Source: Bacteroidetes bacterium OLB11
GTDB taxonomy: Bacteria > Bacteroidota > Bacteroidia > Chitinophagales > Chitinophagaceae
DNA length: 64,000 bases
Reading direction: 5' to 3'
NCBI GenBank assembly: GCA_001567165.1
Contig: LNFQ01000023.1
Coordinates: forward strand, 1-64,000
Shown here: piece after piece, positions 1 through 10,906 of the stretch
Layout of the letters: every line of letters begins with the position of its first letter
Position numbering within the stretch: the first letter of the stretch is position 1
Made by a program: the position numbers and the translations under genes
The notes under the pieces: generated by a model
What the model saw: only the letters and a program-made list of their open reading frames with translations
Told to the model about the DNA's origin: nothing
Databases searched by the model: none

Positions 1-169
1 TACTAGTATTTCTTATGCAATTGATAGAAGCTTTGGCAAGTCGGTCCAAAGTTTTTGATAAAAAGAATTTCAAAAAAATATTGAAATGAGTTTGCAATAT
101 GATGGGAGAAAATCATTAAGCACACCAGCCGTTCACACAGGACGAGCAACGGTTAGAGCCGTATTCTAA
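1..169 (+). pseudogene. Left-edge fragment, possible transposase tail
   Basis: No intact gene. A short frame at 86-169 reads into a peptide ending GRATVRAVF and then stops. This resembles the GGRAxVRxxLYM region near the end of IS110/IS116-type transposases, but the resemblance is short and the frame stops at once. A second open frame (3-88) gives about 28 residues without a recognisable motif. It may be the end of a decayed mobile element continuing to the left. Very tentative. Confidence 0.2.
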
Positions 170-172
170 ATT

Positions 173-1177
173 TTAATAAACACTATTATACATCATCTCA
201 ATCATCTCAATTACTTTCTTCCCCTCAAAAGCATTAGTCATTATTTGCTCTTGACCATTTAAATGATTGATGACATTTTCGATTATTTTATCATGGTTGC
301 TCATACTGCCTTGATACTGTCCATAATCATTAGCCTTGGATTGGATATTGATTTGTGGAAGAATTTTATTTTTTATATGTTGATATTCGATAGTGTTTAA
401 ATATTGCCCCCCAATTTTCACACTTCCATTTTCTGCAATAATTGTAATTGCTCCTTCTAAATTTTTTTCATAACTGCAAGTCGAAAAATTAAAATTGATG
501 ATAGCCCCATTTTTAGAGTGCATGATAAATGCCCCTGTGTCTTCAATTTCAATATCAGGATGGTTCATGTTTTGAATTACACCACGACAGTCTGCAATCT
601 CACCAAATAAATAATAAAGAATATCCACAAAATGGCTAAATTGAGTGAATAAGCAACCGCCATCTTTTGACTTTTTCCCTCGCCAATCATTTTCATTGTA
701 ATAAGACATTCCACGATTCCAAAAGCAATTGATATTTACAAAATAAATTTTGCCGAGTATTTGCTCTTCAAGTAATTTTTTTACTTGTTTCACTGGTTCA
801 TTATATCGATTTTGTTTTACTACAAAAATAACACGTTTATTTTGATTGGCGGCTTGAATCATTTCATCACATTGCTTCACAGACATTGCCATCGGTTTTT
901 CACAAACAACATTTTTTTGATGTTGTAAAGCTTCTATTGTGTGATGATGGTGCAAGTAATTGGGCGTGCAAATATTCACGACATCCGCATCACATTGAGC
1001 AAAAAACAATGAAGGGTCATTATATTTTTTCACACCTTTCAATTCATCCATATCCATTTTGTTTTCTTGAATATCACACACACTGACCAATTCCGCAAAA
1101 GGGTTTGCTATTATGTGTTTGGCGTGCCTTTTGCCAATGTTTCCTAAGCCAATAATTGCAAATTTTTTTTTATCCAT
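173..1177 (-). CDS. Gfo/Idh/MocA-family NAD(P)-dependent sugar oxidoreductase
   Basis: A 334-residue dehydrogenase of the usual family length. The N-terminal Rossmann fold shows GLGNIGKRHAKHI (residues about 10-22), followed by the family signatures CTPNYLH and CEKPMAMS (the EKP lysine contacts cofactor and substrate). A GGCLFTQFSHFVDIL segment with the expected acid/His pattern lies in the C-terminal alpha/beta domain. The CTPNYLHHHH and FWNRGMSYY stretches recall the WlbA/WbpB group, which oxidises C3 of UDP-GlcNAc-uronate during surface polysaccharide synthesis; this substrate is inference. The ATG overlaps the last 8 bases of recQ, so the two are probably translationally coupled, though their functions look unrelated. 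Family assignment is firm, substrate is not. Confidence 0.85.
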   Translation of the reverse strand: MDKKKFAIIGLGNIGKRHAKHIIANPFAELVSVCDIQENKMDMDELKGVKKYNDPSLFFAQCDADVVNICTPNYLHHHHTIEALQHQKNVVCEKPMAMSVKQCDEMIQAANQNKRVIFVVKQNRYNEPVKQVKKLLEEQILGKIYFVNINCFWNRGMSYYNENDWRGKKSKDGGCLFTQFSHFVDILYYLFGEIADCRGVIQNMNHPDIEIEDTGAFIMHSKNGAIINFNFSTCSYEKNLEGAITIIAENGSVKIGGQYLNTIEYQHIKNKILPQINIQSKANDYGQYQGSMSNHDKIIENVINHLNGQEQIMTNAFEGKKVIEMIEMMYNSVY

Positions 1178-3081
1178 TTTTTAAAATTAATTCACCAAAT
1201 TCGTTGAGTGAAAGTGTTTTTTTATCTAATAAATACTGAATGACTTTTTTATATTTTTGAGATTCAAATGTCTTCAAATTTTTATAGAGTTCTTCTGTGT
1301 TTAACGAATGATGAGCTGAAATGTTTTGCAAAATACTATTTTTTATTTCAATAAATTCATTTTCACTTAATCGCACAGCCTTTCCTAGACAAGTGTCACA
1401 TATTCGACAATCATGACTCATTTCTTCTCCAAAAAAATGAACTAATCTTTTTTGTCTGCACTCCTCTGTTTGGCTTACAAACTCTTTCATAAATTCGATT
1501 CGTTCGATGTATCTTTTCTTTAAGACATTTACTAAACTCATGTCGATGATTAAAAATCTGGTATCGATGCGGTCATGCAAATAACTTAATTGTGGCTCCG
1601 TTTTTCTTTTTCTGTAATGGATTAAATGATGGGCATCTATTTTTTCTAAATACGTTTGAACATAATCCATAGCCACATTCAATTTCTGTGCAATGATTAA
1701 TTCATCAATCGGCATAAAATGATTTATTATACCACCATACATTCTCAATAGTGCTTTCAAAACTTCATCTAATTCTGGTAAATGTTTTTCCAAATGCTCA
1801 ATCTGTGATTTACTACAAATGACTTTGGCGGTAGAAGGGAGAAAAACGGATTCGCTAAGTGTGATATAGGATTGTTGCTCTAATATTTTTAAAGCATTCA
1901 GCGTTTCCAAAATATTTAATTTGAATTTCGTACAGAAGTCTTTTAAATCAAAATCAAAAACCATTTCAGCTCCACTTCCGATTTCAATTTGATAATAATA
2001 AGCAAGCGATTCATACACATGAATAATCGTTTCTTTTGGAGGGTATTTCAATGCGACACTTTCTTGCAGCCCCTGCAAATCCAGTTGATTATACAAAAGG
2101 ACTGCATACGATTTTTGGCCATCACGGCCGGCTCGACCAATTTCTTGATAGTATGCTTCTGGTGAAGTAGGCATATCAAAATGGGCCACTAATCGAACAT
2201 CTTCTTTGTCTATCCCCATGCCAAATGCATTGGTGCAAACAATGGTTTCAAAATGTCCTTTTATCCATAAATTTTGTATTTTATTTCGCTCATCATTACT
2301 CAATCCCGCATGATAAAATTGAGTTTGAAATCCTCGCTTATTGAGTAAGGTGGAAACTTCTACACACTTTTTTTCGACTATTACAATAAATAATTTTTGA
2401 ACCTTTCACATTTATTAATATTCGGATTAATTTTTCAATTTTTCCATCAATTTTAAATGCACTAATTGAAATGTTATTTCTTTGAAATGTAGAGAAAAAC
2501 ACTTTAAAGTTTCTGAATGCTAATTTTTCAATAATATCCTTTTGAACTGCCGGAGTTGCACTTGCTGTAAGTGCTAAAACAGGCACGTCTCCTATGATAT
2601 TTCTGATAGAAGCAATCGACAAATATGGAGGTCTGAAATCATAGCCCCATTGTGAAATACAATGAGCTTCATCTATGCTCAATAGGGTGATGTTCCAATG
2701 CTCAATTTCGTTCAAAAATCGGTTGCTCTGTAAGCGTTCGGGAGAAACATACACTAATTGAAAATCCCCATTTTCTATTTGCTCATAAATATTTTCAACC
2801 TCCGTTTTACTCAATCCATTATGAATTGCAACTGCTGAAATTCCTCTTCTTTTCAATCCATTCACTTGATCAATCATCAATGCAATTAGTGGAGAAACCA
2901 CTAAACAAATTCCACCAAAAACTATTGCGGGCACTTGATAACAAATCGATTTTCCACCGCCTGTTGGCAAAAGTGCAAGTGTATCTTTCCCTTCCAAGAC
3001 ATGATGAATGATGTCTTCTTGCAATGTTTTAAACGAATCGTAGCCCCAGTATTTTTTTAATATGGAATGAATTGAATCCAA
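1170..3081 (-). CDS. recQ: ATP-dependent DNA helicase RecQ (frameshifted as sequenced)
   Basis: 3'-5' superfamily 2 helicase of recombination and fork repair, about 636 residues when the frames are joined. The first part (3081-2338) holds motif I LPTGGGKS, DEAH (SIDEAHCISQWG) and motif III ALTASATP. The second part (ending at 1170) holds motif VI QEIGRAGRDG and the zinc-binding Cys cluster CRICDTC, then a winged-helix region; no clear HRDC domain is seen. The frame breaks at a run of seven T on the plus strand (2368-2374); six would restore RKKCVEVSTLLNKRGF in perfect register. No ATG fits the N-terminus: translation seems to begin at TTG 3081, just ahead of the conserved LKKYWGYDSF. The downstream Gfo/Idh gene overlaps by 8 bases. 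Confidence 0.9.
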
Positions 3082-3157
3082 AATTATAATCAGGGTTGAA
3101 ATTTACAGCTCTATTTTTTATATTCAAAAAAATATTAGACTACTTCTCAGTACAATT

Positions 3158-4133
3158 TTATAAATCATTCTGTTGGTATTCTTCTGTTGATTCTTTTGGC
3201 TTTTCAGGAATTTGGATACTTGCATAAATCCCAATGGCTAATGATAAAACGATAACACCTAATGAAACCCATTCAGGAATATTGACATAGTGACCAATAA
3301 TCATTTTTATCCCAACAAAAGCAAGAATCGCTACTAGACTGTAATTGATATAGCGAAACTTATTGAGCATATTTGAAATTAAAAAATACATAGACCTTAA
3401 TCCCATCACAGCAAGTATGTTTGAGCTGAAAACAATAAATGGATCAGCACTAATTGCTAATATCGCCGGGATGCTGTCTATGGCAAAAAACAAATCAGTA
3501 AATTCAATAATAATCAATGCAATCAAGAGTGGGGTTGCTGCTCTTATTCCTTTTCTTCTGAGGAAAAATTTATCTCCATTCAGCATATACGTTACCGGAA
3601 ATATCTTCTTAATCAGAATAAATAACTTTGACTTTTTTAGGATTATATTCTTCATCACTTTGCACGAGCATTTTATATGCAGTAATTAGCAGAAATATAC
3701 CAAATACATAAGTAATCCAAGTGAAATGATTAATCAATGCAATACCAAAATAAATCATTAATGCACGAAAAACTATGGCCCCAATCACTCCATAAAACAA
3801 CACTTCATGTTGATATTTTTTAGGAATCGCAAATGATGAAAAAATGACAGCAATGATAAAAATATTATCAACACTCAATGACAATTCAATCAGATAACCG
3901 GTGATGTATTTGACCACAGCTGTGTATGGTGAGATATGTGTAGGATTGCTTATCCACTTATTGTCAAATGCAAAATAAATTACAATGGAAAATAACAAAG
4001 CTACACTCACCCAAATCACCGACCAAATGCTGGCTTCCTTTACACTAACAACATGTGGGTTTTTATTAAATATTCCTAAGTCAATAATGAGGGCAATTAA
4101 CAGAAAAATGATAAAGATGATCCAAAGTAACAT
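3158..4133 (-). CDS. TerC-family integral membrane protein (frameshifted as sequenced)
   Basis: Polytopic inner-membrane protein of the TerC/Alx group, linked to metal ion export (manganese in several bacteria) or tellurium resistance; about 324 residues after joining. Two halves are seen, each with about four hydrophobic segments. The family's acidic intramembrane motifs are present: ELSLSVDNIF in the first half and EFTDLFFAIDSIPA in the second. The frame breaks at six T on the plus strand (3633-3638); five would give NPKKSKLFILIKKIF without interruption. I take ATG 4133 as start (MLLWIIFIIF) rather than a TTG three codons upstream. It stands alone, divergent from ileS. Transported ion unknown. 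Confidence 0.85.
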
Positions 4134-4142
4134 ATTTTGCAA

Positions 4143-4439
4143 AGAAGAGTATTAAACATTATTTAAAATGATTTGTAAATGTTAAATATAAGATAAAAAT
4201 AACAATACGCATTAGAACATATTGAATCAATAACGGCAATAGCTTCCTAAATTTTTTTTAGATAAAGTCTTCATAATTTATTTATAATCTCAAAATAAAA
4301 TTTGATATTTCGTTAAAAGAATAGGGTTTTTAAATTGATTTCAATTGTTCAAAAGCAATAATAAACGCTATTTTCTTTCAATTTTATAATTTTTTAGCAT
4401 AATTTTCTTCTATCAAAATTGCTAATGCATAACTTAGGT
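4143..4439. other. Intergenic stretch between terC and ileS
   Basis: About 300 bases of AT-rich DNA between two divergent genes. Apart from the ileS promoter at its right end I see no reading frame with a plausible start, no strong hairpin and no repeat. It presumably carries the promoter for the minus-strand TerC gene, but no exact TAnnTTTG box on that strand was picked out. Confidence 0.5.
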
Positions 4440-4447
4440 TAAATTTG
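4419..4447 (+). promoter_or_regulatory. ileS promoter, Bacteroidota type
   Basis: The -7 box TAAATTTG lies at 4440-4447, with TTG at 4419-4421 in the position expected for the -33 element (18 bases between them). The ileS ATG follows 20 bases after the box. Matches the consensus TTTG-N19-TAnnTTTG used by the Bacteroidota primary sigma factor. Confidence 0.6.
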
Positions 4448-4467
4448 CACCCATTTTCTAAAAATAT

Positions 4468-7400
4468 ATGAATTATCAGAAATATAATATCCCAAAGCAA
4501 TTTCATCTTCCGAGTATGGAAAATGAAATTTTAAAACAATGGAATGATGAACAAACCTTTCAAAAAAGTGTTGCAAATCGTTCTGAATGTCCTGAATTTG
4601 TATTTTATGAAGGGCCACCCAGTGCCAATGGAATGCCCGGAATACACCATGTGATTTCTAGAACGCTGAAAGATATGGTTTGCCGATATAAAACAATGAG
4701 AGGTTTTCAAGTCAACCGAAAAGCCGGATGGGATACCCATGGATTGCCCGTAGAGCTTGGTGTAGAAAAAGAATTAGGAATTACTAAAGAAGATATTGGA
4801 ACAAAAATTACAGTAGAAGAATATAATCAAAAATGTAGAGAGGCTGTCGTTCGATTTAAAGATAAATGGGATGATATTACGAATAAAATGGGATACTGGG
4901 TTGACCTTCAAAATCCATACGTAACTTATCATAATGAATATATTGAAACGCTATGGTGGTGCTTGAAAGAGCTACATCAAAAAGGCTATCTATATAAAAG
5001 TGTGTCGATTCAACCCTATTCACCTGCAGCCGGTACTGGACTAAGTTCGCATGAGCTGAACCAACCCGGATGCTACAAAGATGTAAAGGATACCAGTGCC
5101 ACTGTCCTCTTTAAAATTGATACGGGAAAGAAATCCGATCAAGAAAATCAATCAACTGAATTATTTCTAAATACACTTTTTAATGAGGCTTCAAACCCTG
5201 ACGCAATCTACTTGATGGCTTGGACAACAACCCCTTGGACACTTCCTTCAAACTTAGGGCTTACTGTTGGCGAACAGATCAATTACGTCCTCATTAAGAC
5301 TTTCAACCCTTACACTCACGAACTACAATATGTTATTTTAGCCGAAAACTTAATCTCAAAATATTTTAAAAAAGAAGGAGAAAATCAATCTTTTGACAAT
5401 TATTCGGCTGACGATAAAATAACTCCCTATCAAATATTAAGCACCTTCAAAGGAAAAGATTTAGAAAACATTCGATATCATCAATTACTTCCTTTTGAAA
5501 GTAATAAACCATTCTTGAGTGGTGGTGATCCTTTTAGAGTTATCCTCGGCGATTTTGTTACTACAGATGATGGTACTGGAATCGTACACACCGCTCCAGC
5601 ATTTGGTGCAGATGATTATAAAGTAGGTCAAAAAAATAATTTAGGAATCATAACATTAGTTGATAAAGAAGGAAAATTTATTGATGGCACCGGAAATTAC
5701 AGCGGGCGTTTCGTGAAAAATTATAAAGACGAAAAAGATTATCAAGATGTGAATGTCGATATTTGTATCGAGTTGAAAAAGGCAGGCCTTGCTTTTAAAG
5801 TCGAAAAATATGATCACTCTTATCCTCACTGTTGGCGAACAGATAAGCCAATCATTTACTATCCATTAGATGCTTGGTTTATTAAAACAACAGCAGTAAA
5901 AGAAAGAATGATCGAGTTAAACAAAACCATAAATTGGAAACCCAAAGCAACCGGTGAAGGGCGTTTTGGAAATTGGCTAGAAAATATGGTGGACTGGAAT
6001 TTGAGCCGTAGCCGCTTTTGGGGGACACCACTTCCAATCTGGAAAACAGAAGATGGTTCAGAAGAAATTTGTTGTGGAAGTATTGAGGAAATAAAATCAA
6101 AATTGCACGAAGAAAGTCCGGAAAGAGAAATCAAAGATTTGCATAAACCTTATATAGACCAAGTAATTTTAAAATCAAGCAAAGGTGAAAAGATGTACAG
6201 AGAAAAAGACTTGATAGATGTTTGGTTTGATAGTGGGGCAATGCCCTATGCTCAATGGCATTTTCCTTTTGATAAAAATTCATTCTCTTCAAATGCAACT
6301 AACAAACCCAAAGCATTTCCCGCTGATTTTATCGCAGAAGGAGTCGATCAAACACGTGGCTGGTTTTATACTCTTCATGCACTTGCAGTACTCCTATTTG
6401 ATTCAGTCGCATACAAAACCGTTATCGCAAATGGATTAGTATTGGATAAGCATGGAAACAAAATGAGTAAACGATTAGGCAATGTGGTTAACCCTTTTGA
6501 AACAATTCATCAATACGGAGCAGATGCAACACGTTGGTATCTCATCACCAATGCAAGCCCTTGGGATAGCTTAAAATTTGATATGAAGGGAATCGAAGAA
6601 TGTCAAAGAAAACTATTTAATACGCTCTATAATACGTACACTTTTTTTGCTCTTTATGCAAACGTCGATCACTTTACGTTTAAAGAAAATGAAATTCCAA
6701 TCAATCAAAGACCGGAATTGGACAGATGGATACTCTCAAGTCTCAATACACTCATTTCAGAAGTGCAAACTTATATGGATGAATATGAGCCAACCAAAGC
6801 AGGGCGAGCAATTGACCATTTCGTTGATGAACATTTAAGCAATTGGTATGTCAGACTTTGCAGAAGAAGATTTTGGAAAGGAGAATATGAATTTGATAAA
6901 ATATCAGCTTATCAAACATTATATGAATGTCTTGAAACACTATGCAAACTCATAGCTCCAATATCTCCCTTTTTTAGTGAATGGTTGTATAAACAATTAA
7001 ATTCAATCACTCAAAGAAGTCAACAAAGTTCAATTCACCTATGCGATTTCCCAACGAGTCAAACTGAAAACATTGATAAAGAACTCGAGCAAAAAATGGA
7101 TATTGCTCAAGTATCTTGTTCTCTATTATTATCATTAAGAAAAAAATCAAATATAAAAGTAAGGCAGCCTCTGCAAAAAGCGATTATTCCATTAGTTGAC
7201 ACAAACCTCAAACCAATCATTTTAGCTGTAGAAGACATCATAAAAAGTGAAGTTAACATAAAAGAAATTACATTTATCGATGCCGATAATGATTTGATAA
7301 AGAAAAAAGCAAAAGCCAATTTCAAAACCTTAGGAGCTCGCTTAGCTGGTAAAATGAAATTAGCAGCCCAAATCATTAGCTCATTCACTAACCATCAAAT

Positions 7401-7824
7401 CCTTGAGTTAGAAAAACAGGAAGTCATCAAAATTCAAATTGAAAATGATGAAATCGAAATCTTTCTGACAGATGTTGAAATCACATCAGATGAAATCCCA
7501 GGCTTGTTAGTCGCCAATAAAGGCTCACTCACCATTGCACTTGATACTCAGCTTACGCCAGATTTAATCGAAGAAGGAATCGCAAGAGAGTTTGTCAATA
7601 AAATTCAAAAAATAAGAAAAGACAATAATTTTGAATTAACAGATAAAATAGAAGTTGTTGTTGAAGACCTTGAATTACTAAAAAATGCAATAACTCGTTT
7701 TTATTCTTATATTTGCACCGAAATTTTAGCTGCCAATTTGTATTTTAAATCTGAAGTGCAGTCTGGTACTGAAATTGAGATAAACGAACACTTAATAAAA
7801 GTTTCTATTACTAACAAAAAATAA
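4468..7824 (+). CDS. ileS: Isoleucyl-tRNA synthetase
   Basis: Class I aminoacyl-tRNA synthetase charging tRNA-Ile, 1118 residues, full length and unbroken. The HIGH-box region reads PSANGMPGIHH (residues about 51-61), the CP1 editing domain carries WTTTPWTLPSN, and the KMSKS loop reads KMSKR. The protein ends in a tRNA-binding and C-terminal region without the Zn-binding Cys cluster of the short bacterial (E. coli-like) enzyme. The length, the GIHH/KMSKR pair and the lack of the terminal zinc module place it in the long eukaryote-like IleS2 type common in Bacteroidota and often naturally insensitive to mupirocin (family knowledge, not tested here). It has its own promoter; a DksA-like gene follows 6 bases after the stop, so they are probably co-transcribed. 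Confidence 0.97.
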   Translation: MNYQKYNIPKQFHLPSMENEILKQWNDEQTFQKSVANRSECPEFVFYEGPPSANGMPGIHHVISRTLKDMVCRYKTMRGFQVNRKAGWDTHGLPVELGVEKELGITKEDIGTKITVEEYNQKCREAVVRFKDKWDDITNKMGYWVDLQNPYVTYHNEYIETLWWCLKELHQKGYLYKSVSIQPYSPAAGTGLSSHELNQPGCYKDVKDTSATVLFKIDTGKKSDQENQSTELFLNTLFNEASNPDAIYLMAWTTTPWTLPSNLGLTVGEQINYVLIKTFNPYTHELQYVILAENLISKYFKKEGENQSFDNYSADDKITPYQILSTFKGKDLENIRYHQLLPFESNKPFLSGGDPFRVILGDFVTTDDGTGIVHTAPAFGADDYKVGQKNNLGIITLVDKEGKFIDGTGNYSGRFVKNYKDEKDYQDVNVDICIELKKAGLAFKVEKYDHSYPHCWRTDKPIIYYPLDAWFIKTTAVKERMIELNKTINWKPKATGEGRFGNWLENMVDWNLSRSRFWGTPLPIWKTEDGSEEICCGSIEEIKSKLHEESPEREIKDLHKPYIDQVILKSSKGEKMYREKDLIDVWFDSGAMPYAQWHFPFDKNSFSSNATNKPKAFPADFIAEGVDQTRGWFYTLHALAVLLFDSVAYKTVIANGLVLDKHGNKMSKRLGNVVNPFETIHQYGADATRWYLITNASPWDSLKFDMKGIEECQRKLFNTLYNTYTFFALYANVDHFTFKENEIPINQRPELDRWILSSLNTLISEVQTYMDEYEPTKAGRAIDHFVDEHLSNWYVRLCRRRFWKGEYEFDKISAYQTLYECLETLCKLIAPISPFFSEWLYKQLNSITQRSQQSSIHLCDFPTSQTENIDKELEQKMDIAQVSCSLLLSLRKKSNIKVRQPLQKAIIPLVDTNLKPIILAVEDIIKSEVNIKEITFIDADNDLIKKKAKANFKTLGARLAGKMKLAAQIISSFTNHQILELEKQEVIKIQIENDEIEIFLTDVEITSDEIPGLLVANKGSLTIALDTQLTPDLIEEGIAREFVNKIQKIRKDNNFELTDKIEVVVEDLELLKNAITRFYSYICTEILAANLYFKSEVQSGTEIEINEHLIKVSITNKK

Positions 7825-7830
7825 ATAAGA

Positions 7831-8745
7831 ATGGCTACAAAAAAGGCTACACAATCTAAAACAACTTCTAAAAAAATGTTAAAGTTGTTTCAAGTAAAAC
7901 GGCAATTAAAAAGCCAGCCGTTAAATCAGTAACCAAATCTCCAGCTAAATCAGCTATGCAAAATACTACCTCTAAGCAAAGCAGCACCAAAGAAAGCAGT
8001 AGCGAAGGTAGCATCAAAGAAAGTGGTAGAGAAAATAGCTGAAAAGGTTAAACACGTAGAAAAACCAATTAAAGTCAAAGAGAAAGCAATTAAAGAAATA
8101 CAAGTAAAAGCTCCAAAATTAACTAAAAAATCCACTCCGACAAGAACTGTCATTACGAGTAGCAATAGCACGTTGCCAGAAAAAGTTGACATGTTTAAAA
8201 CAAATACATTTGGGACTTCAACTTTGAGAAATGATCACGGAAAAGTAATAGCACATCGAAAAACAGCTGACATGAAACGTAAGAAAGAAGAAGAAATATA
8301 CCCCAAAAAGTACGCACCTGAAGAAAAAAGATCATTACTTGATAATACAATAATAGACACAACTCCTACTTTCCGATATAGTGACGATGATTTAATTGAA
8401 TTTAAAGAAATTATTCAACGCAAATTGGATACAGCCAGAACAGAACTTCAATACTTGCAAAGCGTTATCATGAGAAAAGATGAAGCAGGAACCGAAGATA
8501 CCGAAAACAAATACCAAAGCGTGGAAGATGGTAGTCTATCAATGGATAGAGAACAATTCACACAGCTAGCAAGCAGGCAAATGAGTTTTATTTCACACCT
8601 AGAGCAAGCCCTCGTGAGAATCGAAAATAAAACGTATGGTATTTGTAGAGAAACTGGAAAATTGATAGACCGAGCAAGATTACGTGCCGTACCTCATGCC
8701 ACATTGAGTATTGAAGCTAAAAATGCTAAAAGCAAAAAAAACTAA
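7831..8745 (+). CDS. DksA/TraR-like protein with Lys/Ala-rich N-terminus (two frameshifts)
   Basis: About 304 residues after correction. The N-terminal third is a Lys/Ala-rich, low-complexity tail; the C-terminal part (from about 8390) is a helical hairpin followed by the degenerate finger TYGICRETGKLI...RLRAVPHATLSIEAK. Only the first of the four zinc-binding Cys of DksA remains, as is usual for this Bacteroidota family. DksA-type proteins bind in the RNA polymerase secondary channel; whether this one does is unknown. The first and last parts share one frame, but the middle (7877 to about 7980) is clean Lys/Ala-rich only in another. One base seems missing in the A7 run at 7870-7876 and one extra lies within about 7955-7985. 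It follows ileS closely and ends before a strong terminator. Confidence 0.75.
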
Positions 8746-8768
8746 CAAAAGTATAAACAAAAAAGGCT

Positions 8769-8799
8769 AAAGCTATCTTAAAAAAGATAGCTTTTTTTT
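8769..8799 (+). terminator. Rho-independent terminator after ileS/DksA-like operon
   Basis: Perfect 11-bp stem (8769-8779 with 8784-8794), four-base A loop, followed by a T tract continuing to 8799. Ends the ileS unit and isolates it from atpD. Confidence 0.85.
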
Positions 8800-8891
8800 C
8801 TCAAAATAGAGAAGAGAAATGAAACAATAGAATCGGATAATCTTTTTCAACATCTAGAAGAAAAAAATCTTCAAAACTCTTTGAAACATAA

Positions 8892-8922
8892 TTTGAAATT
8901 CAACATTCTCATATTACCTTTG
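8892..8922 (+). promoter_or_regulatory. atpDC promoter
   Basis: TTTG at 8892-8895 and TACCTTTG at 8915-8922, separated by 19 bases: an exact match to the Bacteroidota -33/-7 consensus. The leader before the atpD ATG is about 50 bases. Confidence 0.7.
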
Positions 8923-8952
8923 CACCCAATTTCAAAATAATCAAATTTTTAA

Positions 8953-10479
<1,527 letters not shown>

Positions 10480-10509
10480 TCCGAATCCAATCTTAAACTA
10501 AAATTACTT

Positions 10510-10764
10510 ATGCATTTAAATATATTAACACCTGAAAGAAAAATCTTTAACGGAAATATTGTAGGTGTGGTATTGCCAGGAGTTGAAGGCTATTTTGAAT
10601 TGCTCGATAACCATGCTCCTATTGTGGCAGCCCTTGGGAAAGGTCAGCTTAAAATTATTAAAGATAAAAACAATCAAGAAGTGTATGAAATTGAAGGAGG
10701 ATTTGTCGAGATGAACAACAATAAAACAATCGTTTTGATTGAAGGTGCAGAAACTTTAAAATAA
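10510..10764 (+). CDS. atpC: F1 ATP synthase subunit epsilon, short form
   Basis: 84 residues covering only the N-terminal beta-sandwich of epsilon: ILTPERKIFNGNI at the start, GVEGYFELLDNHAPIVAALGKGQLKI in the middle. The C-terminal two-helix domain that inhibits ATP hydrolysis in E. coli and Bacillus epsilon (total about 135 residues) is absent; the stop is clean and followed at once by a terminator, so this is not an assembly break. Short epsilon subunits are known in Bacteroidota. It links the rotor stalk to the c-ring; regulation of reverse hydrolysis must be done otherwise. Confidence 0.92.
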   Translation: MHLNILTPERKIFNGNIVGVVLPGVEGYFELLDNHAPIVAALGKGQLKIIKDKNNQEVYEIEGGFVEMNNNKTIVLIEGAETLK

Positions 10765-10785
10765 AATACAACAACTAAAATATTG

Positions 10786-10817
10786 AAAGCTGTCTGATTA
10801 ATAGACAGCTTTTTTTA
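10786..10817 (+). terminator. Rho-independent terminator after atpDC
   Basis: Perfect 10-bp stem (10786-10795 with 10803-10812), seven-base loop, then a T tract. Confidence 0.85.
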
Positions 10818-10906
10818 TAAATAAAAATAGAACAACTAACTCATTTTAATGTTCACTTGATAAAATAAATCTTAAATTCGACATTTAACCAACGCAAATC
10901 AAATTC

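Noticed and set aside
173..1177. Functional link between the Gfo/Idh enzyme and RecQ because of overlap
   Set aside because: Overlaps between unrelated neighbours are common; nothing else supports a shared role.
2368..2374. RecQ as two separate proteins
   Set aside because: The parts join without loss of a residue after removing one base from the homopolymer, and each lacks motifs of the other.
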